From assembly GCF_018129385.1 (NCBI RefSeq), contig NZ_JAFCLN010000001.1:558001-622000 (forward strand): a stretch of DNA of 64,000 bases, written 5' to 3'. Of this stretch, positions 34,693-42,541 are shown one piece after another (position 1 is the stretch's first letter; every line of letters starts with the position of its first letter). Position numbers and translations under genes: made by a program. Source of the DNA: Bradyrhizobium lablabi (lineage in GTDB: Bacteria > Pseudomonadota > Alphaproteobacteria > Rhizobiales > Xanthobacteraceae). Below the pieces are notes generated by a model, which saw only the letters and a program-made list of their open reading frames with translations, made no database searches and was not told the DNA's origin.

Positions 34693-35616
34693 ATGCGCAT
34701 CGCGGTCGTCGGCACTGGCGGAGTTGGCGGCGGATATGGCGCGGCGCTGGCCAGGGCCGGCGCCGACGTCACCTTCATCGCGCGTGGCGCGCATCTGGCC
34801 GCCATGAAGAGCGCGGGCTTGCGGCTGCTCAGCCCGCGCGGCGATATCCATCTCGTGCCGACGCAGGCGACCGATAATCCCGCCGAGATCGGCAAGGTCG
34901 ACATCGTGCTGTTCTGCGTCAAGCTGTGGGACGTCGAGAGCGCGGGCGAGCACATCAAGCCGCTGATCGGTCCGGATACCGCCGTCATCCCGCTCCAGAA
35001 CGGCATCGACGCCCATGAGCGGCTGATCCCGATCCTCGGCAAGCACGCGGTGATGGGCGGCGTTGCGCAAATCTCGGCCGCGATCACCGCGCCCGGCACG
35101 ATCACGCAGGTCGGTACGTTCATGCGCATGGTGTTCGGCGAGTTCGACGGCACCGCTAGCCGCCGCGGCGAGGATTTTCTCGCGCTGTGCCAGAAGGCGG
35201 GCTTTGAGGCCGTGCTGAGCGACAATATCCTCACCGATCTCTGGATGAAGTTCATCCTGCTCGCCAGCAACGCCGGCATGATGGCGCTGGCGCGCCAGCC
35301 GATCGGCGCCCTGCGCGAGGACCCCGACATGCGGCCGATTTTTCGCGCGGCGTATCAGGAAGTGATCGACGTCGGCCGCGCCAAGGGCGTGACGATCCCC
35401 GCGGATGCCCTCGAGCGGATTGCGGATGCAACCGCGCATTTTCCGCCGCACATGAAGGCTTCGATGGCGCTCGACCTCGATCGCGGCAACCGACTGGAAG
35501 TGCCGTGGCTCTCCGGCAAGGTCGCCGAGCTCGGCCGGCAGTTCGGCATTCCGACGCCGACGCACGGCATGATGTATGCGATGCTCAAGCCGTATGCGAT
35601 GGGCGCGAAGGGCTAG
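34693..35616 (+). CDS. 2-dehydropantoate 2-reductase family protein
   Basis: A 307-residue NADPH-dependent reductase of the PanE/ApbA family. The N-terminal Rossmann fold has GTGGVGGGYG at residues 8-17 and FCVKLWDVES, and IPLQNGIDAHERL is the conserved Asn/Gly site. The catalytic Lys lies in WMKFILLASNAGMMA. The family includes true ketopantoate reductases (pantothenate synthesis) and paralogues of unknown use; bradyrhizobia have several, so panE is not assigned. It is three bases behind the VOC gene. Confidence 0.88.
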   Translation: MRIAVVGTGGVGGGYGAALARAGADVTFIARGAHLAAMKSAGLRLLSPRGDIHLVPTQATDNPAEIGKVDIVLFCVKLWDVESAGEHIKPLIGPDTAVIPLQNGIDAHERLIPILGKHAVMGGVAQISAAITAPGTITQVGTFMRMVFGEFDGTASRRGEDFLALCQKAGFEAVLSDNILTDLWMKFILLASNAGMMALARQPIGALREDPDMRPIFRAAYQEVIDVGRAKGVTIPADALERIADATAHFPPHMKASMALDLDRGNRLEVPWLSGKVAELGRQFGIPTPTHGMMYAMLKPYAMGAKG

Positions 35617-35637
35617 GCAGCCCCAAGGACGATTTCG

Positions 35638-35883
35638 ATGCGCGTTGCCCTCCTGACATTTCTGGCGGTCGGATCGATCTCGGCGGCAGAGCCGGCGCGG
35701 GCGCAGACCTACGATCCCCGCTATCCCGTCTGCCTCCAGACTTTCGGCCCGCTCCAGGGCATCGATTGCAGTTACACCTCCATCCAGCAGTGCAAATTCG
35801 CGACCGGGATTCGCGCGTCTCAATGCATCAGCAACCCGTATTACGGGCGCAACAATCGACGGCCGCAACGGACCGTTTACTGA
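35638..35883 (+). CDS. DUF3551 family small secreted protein
   Basis: An 81-residue exported protein. A signal peptide ends near ARAQ (23); the mature part has YPVCLQTFGPLQGIDCSYTSIQQC and CISNPYY, giving four cysteines in the pattern of DUF3551, a family abundant in Bradyrhizobium and of unknown function. It probably forms two disulfides in the periplasm. It follows the reductase gene by 21 bp and may be read through with it. Confidence 0.85.
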   Translation: MRVALLTFLAVGSISAAEPARAQTYDPRYPVCLQTFGPLQGIDCSYTSIQQCKFATGIRASQCISNPYYGRNNRRPQRTVY

Positions 35884-35924
35884 GGCCCGCCGGTACTCTC
35901 GCTTGCTGCCGGCGCGCCTGCTGA

Positions 35925-36701
35925 TCACGTCAGGCCTTCATCGGGAATATTCAACAACTTGCCGCAGGCCTTGCAGTGCACGGCATCGGCATCGTGCCGC
36001 TGGAGGCCGCAATCCGGACAGGAGAACCGGACCTTGTGCGGGTTGATCAGGGCGCGGGCGAGATTGAAAAACAGGGTGATGCCCAGAATCATGATCACCA
36101 CCGTGATCATGCGGCCGAGCGTTCCCGGCAGGGTAATATCGCCGAAGCCGGTCGTGGTGAGCGCCGTGACGGTGAAGTAGAGCGCGTCGGCATAATTGGC
36201 GATCTGCGGGTTACGGAATTTCTGGGTCTCGTAGACGACGGCGGTCATGATGAAGATGAAGACCGCGAGGTTGGTGACGGCGAAGATCACCTCTTCGTTC
36301 TGCCGGAAGAACGTAAAGTCGACACGTAGCCGGGCCAGCATCTGATAGTCGCGCAGCAGCCGCAGCGTGCGAAGGATGCGCAGAAATCCGCCGGCCTCTC
36401 CCGCCAGCGGCGCGAGGAATGACACGATCGCGACGACGTCGGCCCAGGTCGAGAGTCGGGTGAGGTCGCGCACGCGATGCTCGCTGCCGATCAGCCGTGC
36501 GGTGAAATCAATCAGGATCACGATCCCGAACAGGACGTCGAGCGCTTCGATGGCAGCGCTCCTGGGTAGGAACGACGTCGCGATGATGAACAGGATTGTG
36601 ACGATGTCGAACGCCAGCAGCGCGTAGCGAAAACGGATACCGGCCGGCGTTTCGCCCTCGTAGAGGTGCCGGATGCTCTGCCTTAGCGAAACAAGCGTCA
36701 T
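35925..36701 (-). CDS. Voltage-gated-like K+ channel subunit with a C-terminal zinc ribbon
   Basis: A 258-residue ion-transporter-fold protein. Five or six helices are seen (for example RYALLAFDIVTILFIIATSF, FGIVILIDFTARLIG), with a basic S4-like segment (RILRTLRLLRDYQMLARLRVD) and the pore TALTTTGFGDITLPG. GFGD replaces the usual GYGD in the selectivity filter, still K+-type. After the last helix comes C228-x2-C231-x11-C243-x2-C246, a zinc-ribbon-like tail rarely attached to such a channel. A tetramer is expected. It is 16 bp downstream of an 89-residue gene of unknown function on the same strand. Confidence 0.87.
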   Translation of the reverse strand: MTLVSLRQSIRHLYEGETPAGIRFRYALLAFDIVTILFIIATSFLPRSAAIEALDVLFGIVILIDFTARLIGSEHRVRDLTRLSTWADVVAIVSFLAPLAGEAGGFLRILRTLRLLRDYQMLARLRVDFTFFRQNEEVIFAVTNLAVFIFIMTAVVYETQKFRNPQIANYADALYFTVTALTTTGFGDITLPGTLGRMITVVIMILGITLFFNLARALINPHKVRFSCPDCGLQRHDADAVHCKACGKLLNIPDEGLT

Positions 36702-36716
36702 TGGCGCGCCCCGAAG

Positions 36717-36986
36717 CTATTTCGCCAGCGACTTCCACCTTTCCGTAGCCGCGATCGCCGAGGCCCACAGCCTGTCCGCCGGCTGGCCGCGATGCAGGGC
36801 CTTGCCGATTTCGCAGATGGCGAGGAAAGCGCCGGAGCGGGCTTCCTCGACCTCTAGCGGTTGTTCGCCATGCGCCTGCACGAGGCCGACGAGATTGTTG
36901 AGCATCGGCAGCGCCGCCTGCGGAGTCGCGGCTTCGGCGGCCTTGAGGGCTTCGAGGACTTTGGCGGCTTTCTCGGCGTCGGTCAT
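36717..36986 (-). CDS. Conserved hypothetical protein, 89 residues
   Basis: An Ala/Leu/Glu-rich, probably all-helical cytoplasmic protein (TDAEKAAKVLEALKAAEAATPQAALPMLNNLVGLVQAHGEQPLEVEEARSG). I recognise no family. It precedes the K+ channel gene by 16 bp on the same strand, so the two are probably one transcript and it might regulate or assist the channel, but that is only position. Confidence 0.6.
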   Translation of the reverse strand: MTDAEKAAKVLEALKAAEAATPQAALPMLNNLVGLVQAHGEQPLEVEEARSGAFLAICEIGKALHRGQPADRLWASAIAATERWKSLAK

Positions 36987-36997
36987 TTTTCAACTTT

Positions 36998-37116
36998 GTA
37001 GGGCGGGTTAGCGAAGCGTAACCCGCCGCATTTTCTTGGTGAGATGCCGGGTTACGCCTTCCGCCTTCGCTCGTTGAGCTACGGCGGACATGTCGGCTAA
37101 CCCACCCTACGATTCC
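36998..37116. repeat. Palindromic GGGTTA/TAACCC repeat cluster, left of the orphan gene
   Basis: GGCGGGTTA (37002-37010) pairs with TAACCCGCC (37019-37027) in a first hairpin. A second unit ends CTAACCCACCCTACGATTCC (37097-37116). Similar 'gtagggtgggttagcgcagcgtaaccc' units are scattered through Bradyrhizobium genomes, from memory. The same 20-mer recurs, one mismatch, at 37403-37422. Confidence 0.65.
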
Positions 37117-37382
37117 TAGCGGCGAGATGTCGGATCGGACAAAACCAACTCAAGGAAATAGTCACACGCCTCCTCCTCGCTGGGAAATTCGCGAACCTCA
37201 TTCCTATTTCCTCGCTCATAGTAATAGGCGCACCACCATCTTCCTCCCGATCTTTCCAGCCTATATTGCTCCTCGTCTTCACCGGCCCCGTCAATACTGA
37301 ATGAACGAGCCCGTACACCGCGCTCCAGCAGGGCTTTTTCCAGTTCCTTGATCTTCACGATCCGCGATCCAAGTCCGACCAA
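37116..37382 (-). CDS. Small orphan protein, possibly an immunity-type protein
   Basis: An 88-residue acidic protein: ELEKALLERGVRARSFSIDG, then YRLERSGGRWWCAYYYERGNRNEVREFPSEEEACDYFLELVL. The 'YRLE..GG.WW.YYYERG....REF..E.EAC.YF' layout resembles small proteins I have seen in polymorphic-toxin immunity arrays, but I cannot name the family and no toxin gene is adjacent. The AT content is clearly higher than that of neighbours. It lies between two near-identical 20-bp direct repeats (37097-37116 and 37403-37422), with the stop codon touching the left one. Confidence 0.6.
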   Translation of the reverse strand: MVGLGSRIVKIKELEKALLERGVRARSFSIDGAGEDEEQYRLERSGGRWWCAYYYERGNRNEVREFPSEEEACDYFLELVLSDPTSRR

Positions 37383-37388
37383 AGATGA

Positions 37389-37422
37389 TGGGTTACGCTG
37401 CGCTAACCCACGCTACGATTCC
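37389..37422. repeat. Palindromic GGGTTA/TAACCC repeat, right of the orphan gene
   Basis: TGGGTTA (37389-37395) pairs with TAACCCA (37404-37410); the 20 bases 37403-37422 repeat the left-hand copy at 37097-37116 with one change, in the same orientation. Confidence 0.65.
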
Positions 37423-37439
37423 GTCTCAACATCAACGGT

Positions 37440-37541
37440 CGTCATACTCCGCGAAGGCGGAGTATCCAGTACGCCGCGGCTTCTCGGTTCAATCACGAAC
37501 GCCGCGGAGTACTGGATCGCCCGCTTTCGCGGGCGATGACG
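37440..37541 (-). repeat. 102-nt two-hairpin intergenic repeat, copy A
   Basis: A hairpin at each end (ACTCCGC/GCGGAGT at the left, TCGCCCGC/GCGGGCGA at the right), inside CGTCAT...ATGACG termini, around a variable centre. Copy B, in the opposite orientation and also 102 nt, is at 59983-60084; its minus-strand alignment shares GAACCGAGA, GCCGCGGCGTACTGGAT and the hairpin loops, with paired substitutions in the stems. Confidence 0.75.
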
Positions 37542-37548
37542 ATTGGGC

Positions 37549-39822
37549 TTACTCCGCCGCCTGCTTGATGTCCGCCTCCAGCGCTTCCAGCACTTTCGGC
37601 GGCGACATCGGCAGTGAGTAAAAGCGCTTGCCGAGCGCGTTGTAGATGGCGTTGCCGACCGCGGCCATCACGGGGACCAGCGGGACTTCGCCGACGCCCT
37701 TGACGCCTTGCGGGTGCTTTGGGTTCGGGATTTCCACCAGGATGCAGTCGAGCATCGGCAGGTCCGAGCAGACCGGCATGCGATAGTCGAGGAATCCGGG
37801 ATTATCGACGGTGCCGTCCTTGCGGTAGATGTACTCTTCGTTCAGCGCCCAGCCGATGCCCTGCGCGACGCCGCCCTGGAGCTGGCCCTCGACATAGCCC
37901 GGATGAATGGCGCGGCCGACATCCTGCACGGCGGTGTAGCGGATCACGCGCGCGATGCCGAGCTCGGTGTCGACCTCGACGTCGCAGATATGGGTGCCGA
38001 AGCCGCCATCGGCACCGGCGGTGTTGAGCTGCACGCCGGCCCCGATCGGTCCGCCCATCGCGGGCGCCTTTTCGGCGAGCTGTTCCAGCGTCAGCGGCTC
38101 GAACTGGCCGGCATTCGGGCTGACCGGATGCGCCGCGCCGTTTTCCCACTTCACCGCCTCGGGGTCGATCTCCCAGATTTTTGCCGCGCGCTCGCGCAGC
38201 GTCTGGATGATTTTTTCGGTCGATTGCGTGACCACCATGCTCGATGCGAACAGCACGCGGCTGCCGCCGGTGAGGTTCGAGAAGCCGACGGTCTGCGTGT
38301 CGCCGATGATGACGGAGACGCGCTTGTAGTCGATGCCGAGCAGTTCGGCGCAAATGTTGGCGATGCCGGCGCGCGAACCGCCGATATCAGGGTGGCCTGT
38401 GGTCACCACGACGTTGCCGTCTTCGGTGATGTTGACCTGCGCTGAGGATTCACCGCCGGCATTGAACCAGAAGCCGCTAGCCACGCCCCTGCCCCGCAGT
38501 TTGCCGTTGCCGTCGCCGAGCGGCGCCTTGTAGTGCTCGGAGTCCCTGGCGGCCTGTGTCAGCTCGAGATAGCCGATGCGCGGAAACACCGGGCCATGCG
38601 CGGCCTTGGTACCTTCCTTGGCGCCGTTCTTCAGACGGAAATCGAGCGGATCGATCTTCAACGCTTCGGCGACTTCGTCGAGCACGCACTCGACCGCGTA
38701 GGCGCCGATCGGTGCGCCCGGCGCGCGATAGGCCGCGACCTTGGAGCGGTTGGAACAGACGTCAAAACCTTCCGACAGCAGGTTCGGAATGTCGTAGGGC
38801 GTAAAACTGCAACCGGCGGCGCCGCGGATCGGCGAGCCGGCGAAGGCGCCGGCTTGCAGATAGAAGGTGCCGTGCGCGGCGACGATCTTGCCATCCTTGG
38901 TGGCGCCGATCTTCACCGTGCTCTTCGAGCCGGAGGTGGGACCGGTGGCGCGCATCACTTCCTCGCGCGTCATCACCATCTTCACGGGACGACCGGATTT
39001 TTTCGCCAGCAAGGTCGCGACCGGTTCGAGATAGACGATGGTCTTGCCGCCAAAACCGCCGCCGATCTCGGCGGGGATGGCGCGGATGTCACTCTGCGGG
39101 ATGCCCGTCAGCATCGAGGTCATCGCGCGCACCATGAACTGGCCCTGGCTGGAGCTCCAGATCGTGGTCTTGCCGTCGGGCGCGACGCTGATCAGGCAGG
39201 CGTGCGGCTCGATGTAGCCCTGGTGCACCGGGCGCGTGGTGAAGCTGCGCTCGATGATGACGTCAGCCTGCTTGAAGCCGGCTTCGATGTCGCCCTTCTT
39301 GTGTTCGAGGCGGCCCATGATGTTGGAGGGCTTACCCTCGAACTTGTTGAACTCGTGCAGGATCGGTGCATCCGGCCTGATCGCATCCTCGATCTCGATC
39401 GCGAACGGCAGCACCTCGTAATCGACCTCGATCAGCTTGCAGGCTTCCGCCGCGATCGCCTCTGTAGTGGCGGCGACGGCCGCAACCGGGTGTCCGGGAA
39501 ACAGCGCTTTGTCGCGCGCCATCACGTTGCGGCACATCCAGCGCATGTCCTGGATGCCGAGCATGACCGCGCCCTTCTCGATCGGGAAGTCGACGATGTC
39601 TCTGGAGGTGACGACCGCCTTCACGCCGGGCAGCTTTTCCGCCTTGGAGGTGTCGATGCCGCGGATGCGCGCATGTGGATGCGGGCTGCGCAACACCTTG
39701 CCCCAGATCATGCCGGGCATCGTGGTGTCGGCGGCGAACTGCGCGCGGCCGGTCACCTTGTCCATGCCATCAGGGCGAATGGTACGCTGGCCGATCCACT
39801 TGTTGTTGGTGACGACGTTCAT
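37549..39822 (-). CDS. Molybdenum hydroxylase large subunit (xanthine dehydrogenase family)
   Basis: A 757-residue molybdopterin-binding subunit. Domain order is the small aldehyde oxidase/xanthine dehydrogenase a/b domain (residues 10-120) and the Mo-cofactor domain; GGGFGGK (cofactor binding) and the catalytic Glu in GVKGVGEVPLVP (about 725) are present. The active-site loop reads AYRAPGAP, not AYRCSFR or AYRGAGR, so this is not a CO dehydrogenase of either form. The substrate is likely an aromatic, heterocyclic or aldehyde compound. Last gene of a FAD-2Fe2S-Mo operon, overlapping the iron-sulfur gene by four bases. Confidence 0.92.
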   Translation of the reverse strand: MNVVTNNKWIGQRTIRPDGMDKVTGRAQFAADTTMPGMIWGKVLRSPHPHARIRGIDTSKAEKLPGVKAVVTSRDIVDFPIEKGAVMLGIQDMRWMCRNVMARDKALFPGHPVAAVAATTEAIAAEACKLIEVDYEVLPFAIEIEDAIRPDAPILHEFNKFEGKPSNIMGRLEHKKGDIEAGFKQADVIIERSFTTRPVHQGYIEPHACLISVAPDGKTTIWSSSQGQFMVRAMTSMLTGIPQSDIRAIPAEIGGGFGGKTIVYLEPVATLLAKKSGRPVKMVMTREEVMRATGPTSGSKSTVKIGATKDGKIVAAHGTFYLQAGAFAGSPIRGAAGCSFTPYDIPNLLSEGFDVCSNRSKVAAYRAPGAPIGAYAVECVLDEVAEALKIDPLDFRLKNGAKEGTKAAHGPVFPRIGYLELTQAARDSEHYKAPLGDGNGKLRGRGVASGFWFNAGGESSAQVNITEDGNVVVTTGHPDIGGSRAGIANICAELLGIDYKRVSVIIGDTQTVGFSNLTGGSRVLFASSMVVTQSTEKIIQTLRERAAKIWEIDPEAVKWENGAAHPVSPNAGQFEPLTLEQLAEKAPAMGGPIGAGVQLNTAGADGGFGTHICDVEVDTELGIARVIRYTAVQDVGRAIHPGYVEGQLQGGVAQGIGWALNEEYIYRKDGTVDNPGFLDYRMPVCSDLPMLDCILVEIPNPKHPQGVKGVGEVPLVPVMAAVGNAIYNALGKRFYSLPMSPPKVLEALEADIKQAAE

Positions 39823-40316
39823 TGCGCGGCCTCCCTGATTCCCTGTTCTCGCATTTCAGCGGCAGTATCGAGCACCGCGCGGACGATCTTGTCATAGCCG
39901 GTGCACCGGCAGAGATTGCCGGCGAGCCAGAAGCGGACTTCCTCCTCGCTCGGCTGCGGATTCCTCCGCAGCAGCGCATCCGATGCGACGAGCATGCCCG
40001 ACGTGCAGATGCCGCATTGGAGCGCGGCCATCTCCAGGAATTTCTGCTGGAGCGGATGCAGCTTGTCGCCCTGCGCCATGCCTTCGATGGTGCGGAGCTC
40101 ATGCCCTTCGGCTTCCGCAGCCAACATCAGGCACGAGCAGATCAGGTTGTCATCGACCGTGATCGAGCAGGCGCCGCAATCGCCGGAGGCGCAGCCTTCC
40201 TTGGAGCCGGTGAGGCCGAGCGGCCCGCGCAGCGCGTCGAGCATGGTGTCGTTCGGCTCGCACAAAAACTCCATCGGCTCGCCGTTGATGGTCGTGGTTA
40301 CATGCAGTTTCGCCAT
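39819..40316 (-). CDS. Molybdenum hydroxylase [2Fe-2S] subunit
   Basis: A 165-residue electron-transfer subunit. The plant-type [2Fe-2S] cluster is bound by C42, C47, C50 and C62 (GCASGDCGAC...C), and the second cluster by CGICTSGM and LCRCTGY in the C-terminal helical domain. The ATG at 40316 (MAKLHVTTTING) is the family start; the upstream frame to 40475 lies within the FAD gene and is not coding. It links the FAD subunit to the Mo subunit in the enzyme complex. It starts five bases after the FAD gene's stop. Confidence 0.93.
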   Translation of the reverse strand: MAKLHVTTTINGEPMEFLCEPNDTMLDALRGPLGLTGSKEGCASGDCGACSITVDDNLICSCLMLAAEAEGHELRTIEGMAQGDKLHPLQQKFLEMAALQCGICTSGMLVASDALLRRNPQPSEEEVRFWLAGNLCRCTGYDKIVRAVLDTAAEMREQGIREAAQ

Positions 40317-40320
40317 GTCT

Positions 40321-41190
40321 TCAGTTTCCTCCCGCGCGCTTGGCGGCAATGGCGGCGGTGCGCTTGAGCAGCACGCCGGCGACTTTGATGCGGTAAGCGA
40401 TGGTGCCGCGTTTGTCGTCGATCGGACGGCAGGCGGCGGAGCAGGCCTTTGCGGCGGCATCGAGCGCGGCATCATCCAACTTGCTGCCGATCAGCGCTTT
40501 TGCCGCAGATTCAACCAGCAGCACGGTCGGTGCGACCGCGCCGAGGGCCACCCGCGCCGCGGTGACTACGCCACCCTTCATGGTAAGGCTGACGCCGCAG
40601 CCGACCACGGCGATGTCCATCTCGGTGCGCGGGATCATGCGCAGATAAGCATCGCTCGATCCGGCCGGACGCGGCGGCAGGATGAAGCTGACGAGAATTT
40701 CGCCGGGCTTCAAATTGGTCTTGCCGGGACCGGCTGGTACCTGCTCGACCGGCAGTTCGCGGCGCCCGTTCGGGCCCTGGATGACGGCGATCGCGCCCGC
40801 CGCGACCAGGCCCGGCACGCCGTCGCCCGCGGGCGAGGAGTTGCAGAGGTTGCCGCCTGCCGAGGCGCGGCCCTGCACCTGCTTGGAGCCGATCAGGTTG
40901 ATGCCCTCAAGCACCCCCGGCCAAACCTTGCCGAACTTCGGGTGGTCGTGCAGTTCCATGCCGGAAACCGCAGCCCCGATGCGGAAGCCGCCATCAGCGG
41001 TCTCTTCGATCGCGGTCATTTCCGCGATCTTCTTGATGTCGACGATCAGCCCCGGACGCACGGCGCCGGAGCGCATCTGCACCAGAAGATCAGTCCCGCC
41101 TGCCAGAATGCGTGCCGCGCTTCCCGCGGCGGCATACGCGCTGATCGCTTCATCGAGCGTGCGCGGCGCCAGGTATCGGATATCGGTCAT
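40321..41190 (-). CDS. Molybdenum hydroxylase FAD-binding subunit
   Basis: A 289-residue FAD subunit of the CoxM/HcrB type. The FAD-binding segment is ARILAGGTDLLVQMRSG, with a second motif ASAGGNLCNSSPAGDGVPGLVAAGA; the C-terminal CO-dehydrogenase flavoprotein domain follows (LRMIPRTEMDIAVVGCGV, VRVALGAVAPT). It is the first gene of the three-subunit operon. No maturation genes (XdhC or CoxD-like) lie next to it, so these must be elsewhere. The 270 bp upstream of 41190 show no further gene. Confidence 0.92.
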   Translation of the reverse strand: MTDIRYLAPRTLDEAISAYAAAGSAARILAGGTDLLVQMRSGAVRPGLIVDIKKIAEMTAIEETADGGFRIGAAVSGMELHDHPKFGKVWPGVLEGINLIGSKQVQGRASAGGNLCNSSPAGDGVPGLVAAGAIAVIQGPNGRRELPVEQVPAGPGKTNLKPGEILVSFILPPRPAGSSDAYLRMIPRTEMDIAVVGCGVSLTMKGGVVTAARVALGAVAPTVLLVESAAKALIGSKLDDAALDAAAKACSAACRPIDDKRGTIAYRIKVAGVLLKRTAAIAAKRAGGN

Positions 41191-41460
41191 CAGCTATGAA
41201 GTCTCCCCGCTATCGCTTTGTCCGGGCGGGCTTTTCGACCCGTGCCCCTGTCATGGTGATGTCATCTCACCTTGGATCGGTTCTAAGCCTACACGGGCAA
41301 GAACGTTTGGAACAGCCACTGCGACCCGGCGTCATCGGAGCGCTCCTATGCGTCCAGCGGGACTTGCCCTGACAATGGGCACCCCGGACCGGCGGCTGTC
41401 GCCCCTATTCCATCGCGGCGAATCACTTATGTTTGCCCGGCTCATTTCGGAGACCCCAGT

Positions 41461-41748
41461 ATGGTCGCAGACAGTAACAGTCAGATTGCGTGGCACCGGG
41501 CCCAGATCAAAAAGCACCGCGAGGCCCTCAAGGCGCTGGAAACCGGCCGCTTCAGGTTCGGCCAGATCGCGGGGGCAAAATCGTCCGGCCGGATGGAAAA
41601 GGCCATCGCCGAGCTCGAAGCCAGGATCGCCGCCTCCGAACGGGTCATTGCGACCTATGAGCGCCAGATCCGCAGGCCCCTGGGCACGGATTTTGGCAGT
41701 CTGAAGAATACGAGCTGGAGCAACTGGAGTTCACATAACGGGAGGTAG
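41461..41748 (+). CDS. Hypothetical coiled-coil protein, 95 residues
   Basis: A small basic protein of heptad-rich helices (IAWHRAQIKKHREALKALETGRFRFGQ, then MEKAIAELEARIAASERVIATYERQI). The start ATG at 41461 follows a weak site (GGAGAC at 41449-41454). I recognise no family. The helical hairpin look suggests dimerisation. The short Trp/Ser-rich tail (SWSNWSSHNGR) is unusual. It stands alone before a 790-bp gene-free stretch. Confidence 0.6.
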   Translation: MVADSNSQIAWHRAQIKKHREALKALETGRFRFGQIAGAKSSGRMEKAIAELEARIAASERVIATYERQIRRPLGTDFGSLKNTSWSNWSSHNGR

Positions 41749-41764
41749 GCCCCGGCTCTCTCCT

Positions 41765-41890
41765 CTCGTCGTCCCTGCGAACGCAGGGACCCATAGCCAC
41801 CGGCCGTGGTTATTCGCGCAAATCGTCATCCACCATTTCAAACAACATCCGCCGCAGAGTATGGGTCCCTGCGTTCGCAGGGACGACGAG
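41765..41890. repeat. MITE-like element with perfect 31-bp terminal inverted repeats
   Basis: The arms 41765-41795 and 41860-41890 are perfect reverse complements over 31 nt, separated by a 64-nt non-coding centre. Each arm also holds its own palindrome (TCCCTGCGAACGCAGGGA). There is no ORF inside. No target-site duplication is obvious. Confidence 0.75.
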
Positions 41891-41924
41891 GCGAAAGGGT
41901 ATGCGTTCGCGATCTCGCGACATC

Positions 41925-42260
41925 ATTTGCCCGAGCTTTTTCAAATTCATCGCGCCTCTTCGAGAAGAGGGCGCAGGGAATGCCGGGTGCGCGCTGCACC
42001 CGCGGTCTCGTGTGCGCTGCTTGCGCATAAAAAAAACTGCACACGAGCATACAGGTGAGCGGAGGCAGTCCGACATCCCCTGCGCAATGGCTTTACGACT
42101 TATATCGCGCTCTCCCTGGTGAGCGGGCTTGTTGTCACCATCGCCCCGCGGAAATTCCGCAAGGCTTAGCGCCAGCGTCGCGGCGCCAGGACCACACGAC
42201 TTCGCCGAACGCCCTTGCTCAGTCGTCTACTGAACAAGCGCGTCCACCGCATCCCATCCC
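41925..42260. repeat. Gene-free stretch, dispersed Bradyrhizobium repeat fragment
   Basis: The stretch from about 41940 (CTCTTCGAGAAGAGGGCGCA) through 42050 (GAGCATACAGGTGAGCGGAGG), 42080 (CCCTGCGCAATGGCTTTACG) and 42190 (CCAGGACCACACGACTTCGCC) reads like a non-coding repeat I have often seen in Bradyrhizobium and Rhodopseudomonas genomes, where it is sometimes called as short ORFs. It holds no plausible gene of its own. Boundaries are approximate. Confidence 0.5.
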
Positions 42261-42373
42261 AACGTTTGGTGGCGATGGCCAACGCCCCTCCTCGGGGATG
42301 AGGTAGCGCTGTTATAATTCTGATTTGCCGAAATTGACAAGCGGAATATTTTTGCACAAGGGGCTTGACATTG

Positions 42374-42390
42374 ATTCTGAAAATCAGAAT
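42374..42390. promoter_or_regulatory. Small palindrome upstream of the LuxR-type gene
   Basis: ATTCTGA (42374-42380) and TCAGAAT (42384-42390) form a perfect 7-bp inverted repeat with an AAA spacer. ATTCTGA occurs again at 42317-42323. TTGACA at 42365-42370 could be a -35 element, but no good -10 follows. Possible operator; not assigned. Confidence 0.35.
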
Positions 42391-42541
42391 TGGCTGCGCG
42401 ACCGGGTCGATTTGCCGCTCCTCTCCCCAAGCTCTGTTGGGAGAAGCAGCCGCTGCCGATTGACGCGCACGTGAACCAGATCACACCGGAACCTTTCGAA
42501 TGGCCCTACAAACGACTGGGGCCAATGGAAGGAGCTCGAGG

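Noticed and set aside
34198..35928. 576-residue minus-strand frame opposite the VOC and reductase genes
   Set aside because: Both plus-strand genes are well conserved; the antisense translation has no domain.
37116..37382. Defence or toxin-immunity island
   Set aside because: Only one small immunity-like gene is present; no toxin, nuclease, integrase or transposase lies nearby.
37438..37545. Possible CRISPR repeat or tRNA because of the strong hairpins
   Set aside because: There is only one unit here, with no spacer periodicity and no cloverleaf; the second copy is 22 kb away in opposite orientation.
37549..41190. CO dehydrogenase (coxMSL)
   Set aside because: The large subunit lacks both AYRCSFR and AYRGAGR active-site loops.
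41806..42306. Several 60-90-residue frames on both strands
   Set aside because: They lie in the inverted repeat and in a non-coding dispersed repeat; no ribosome sites and no conserved coding pattern.
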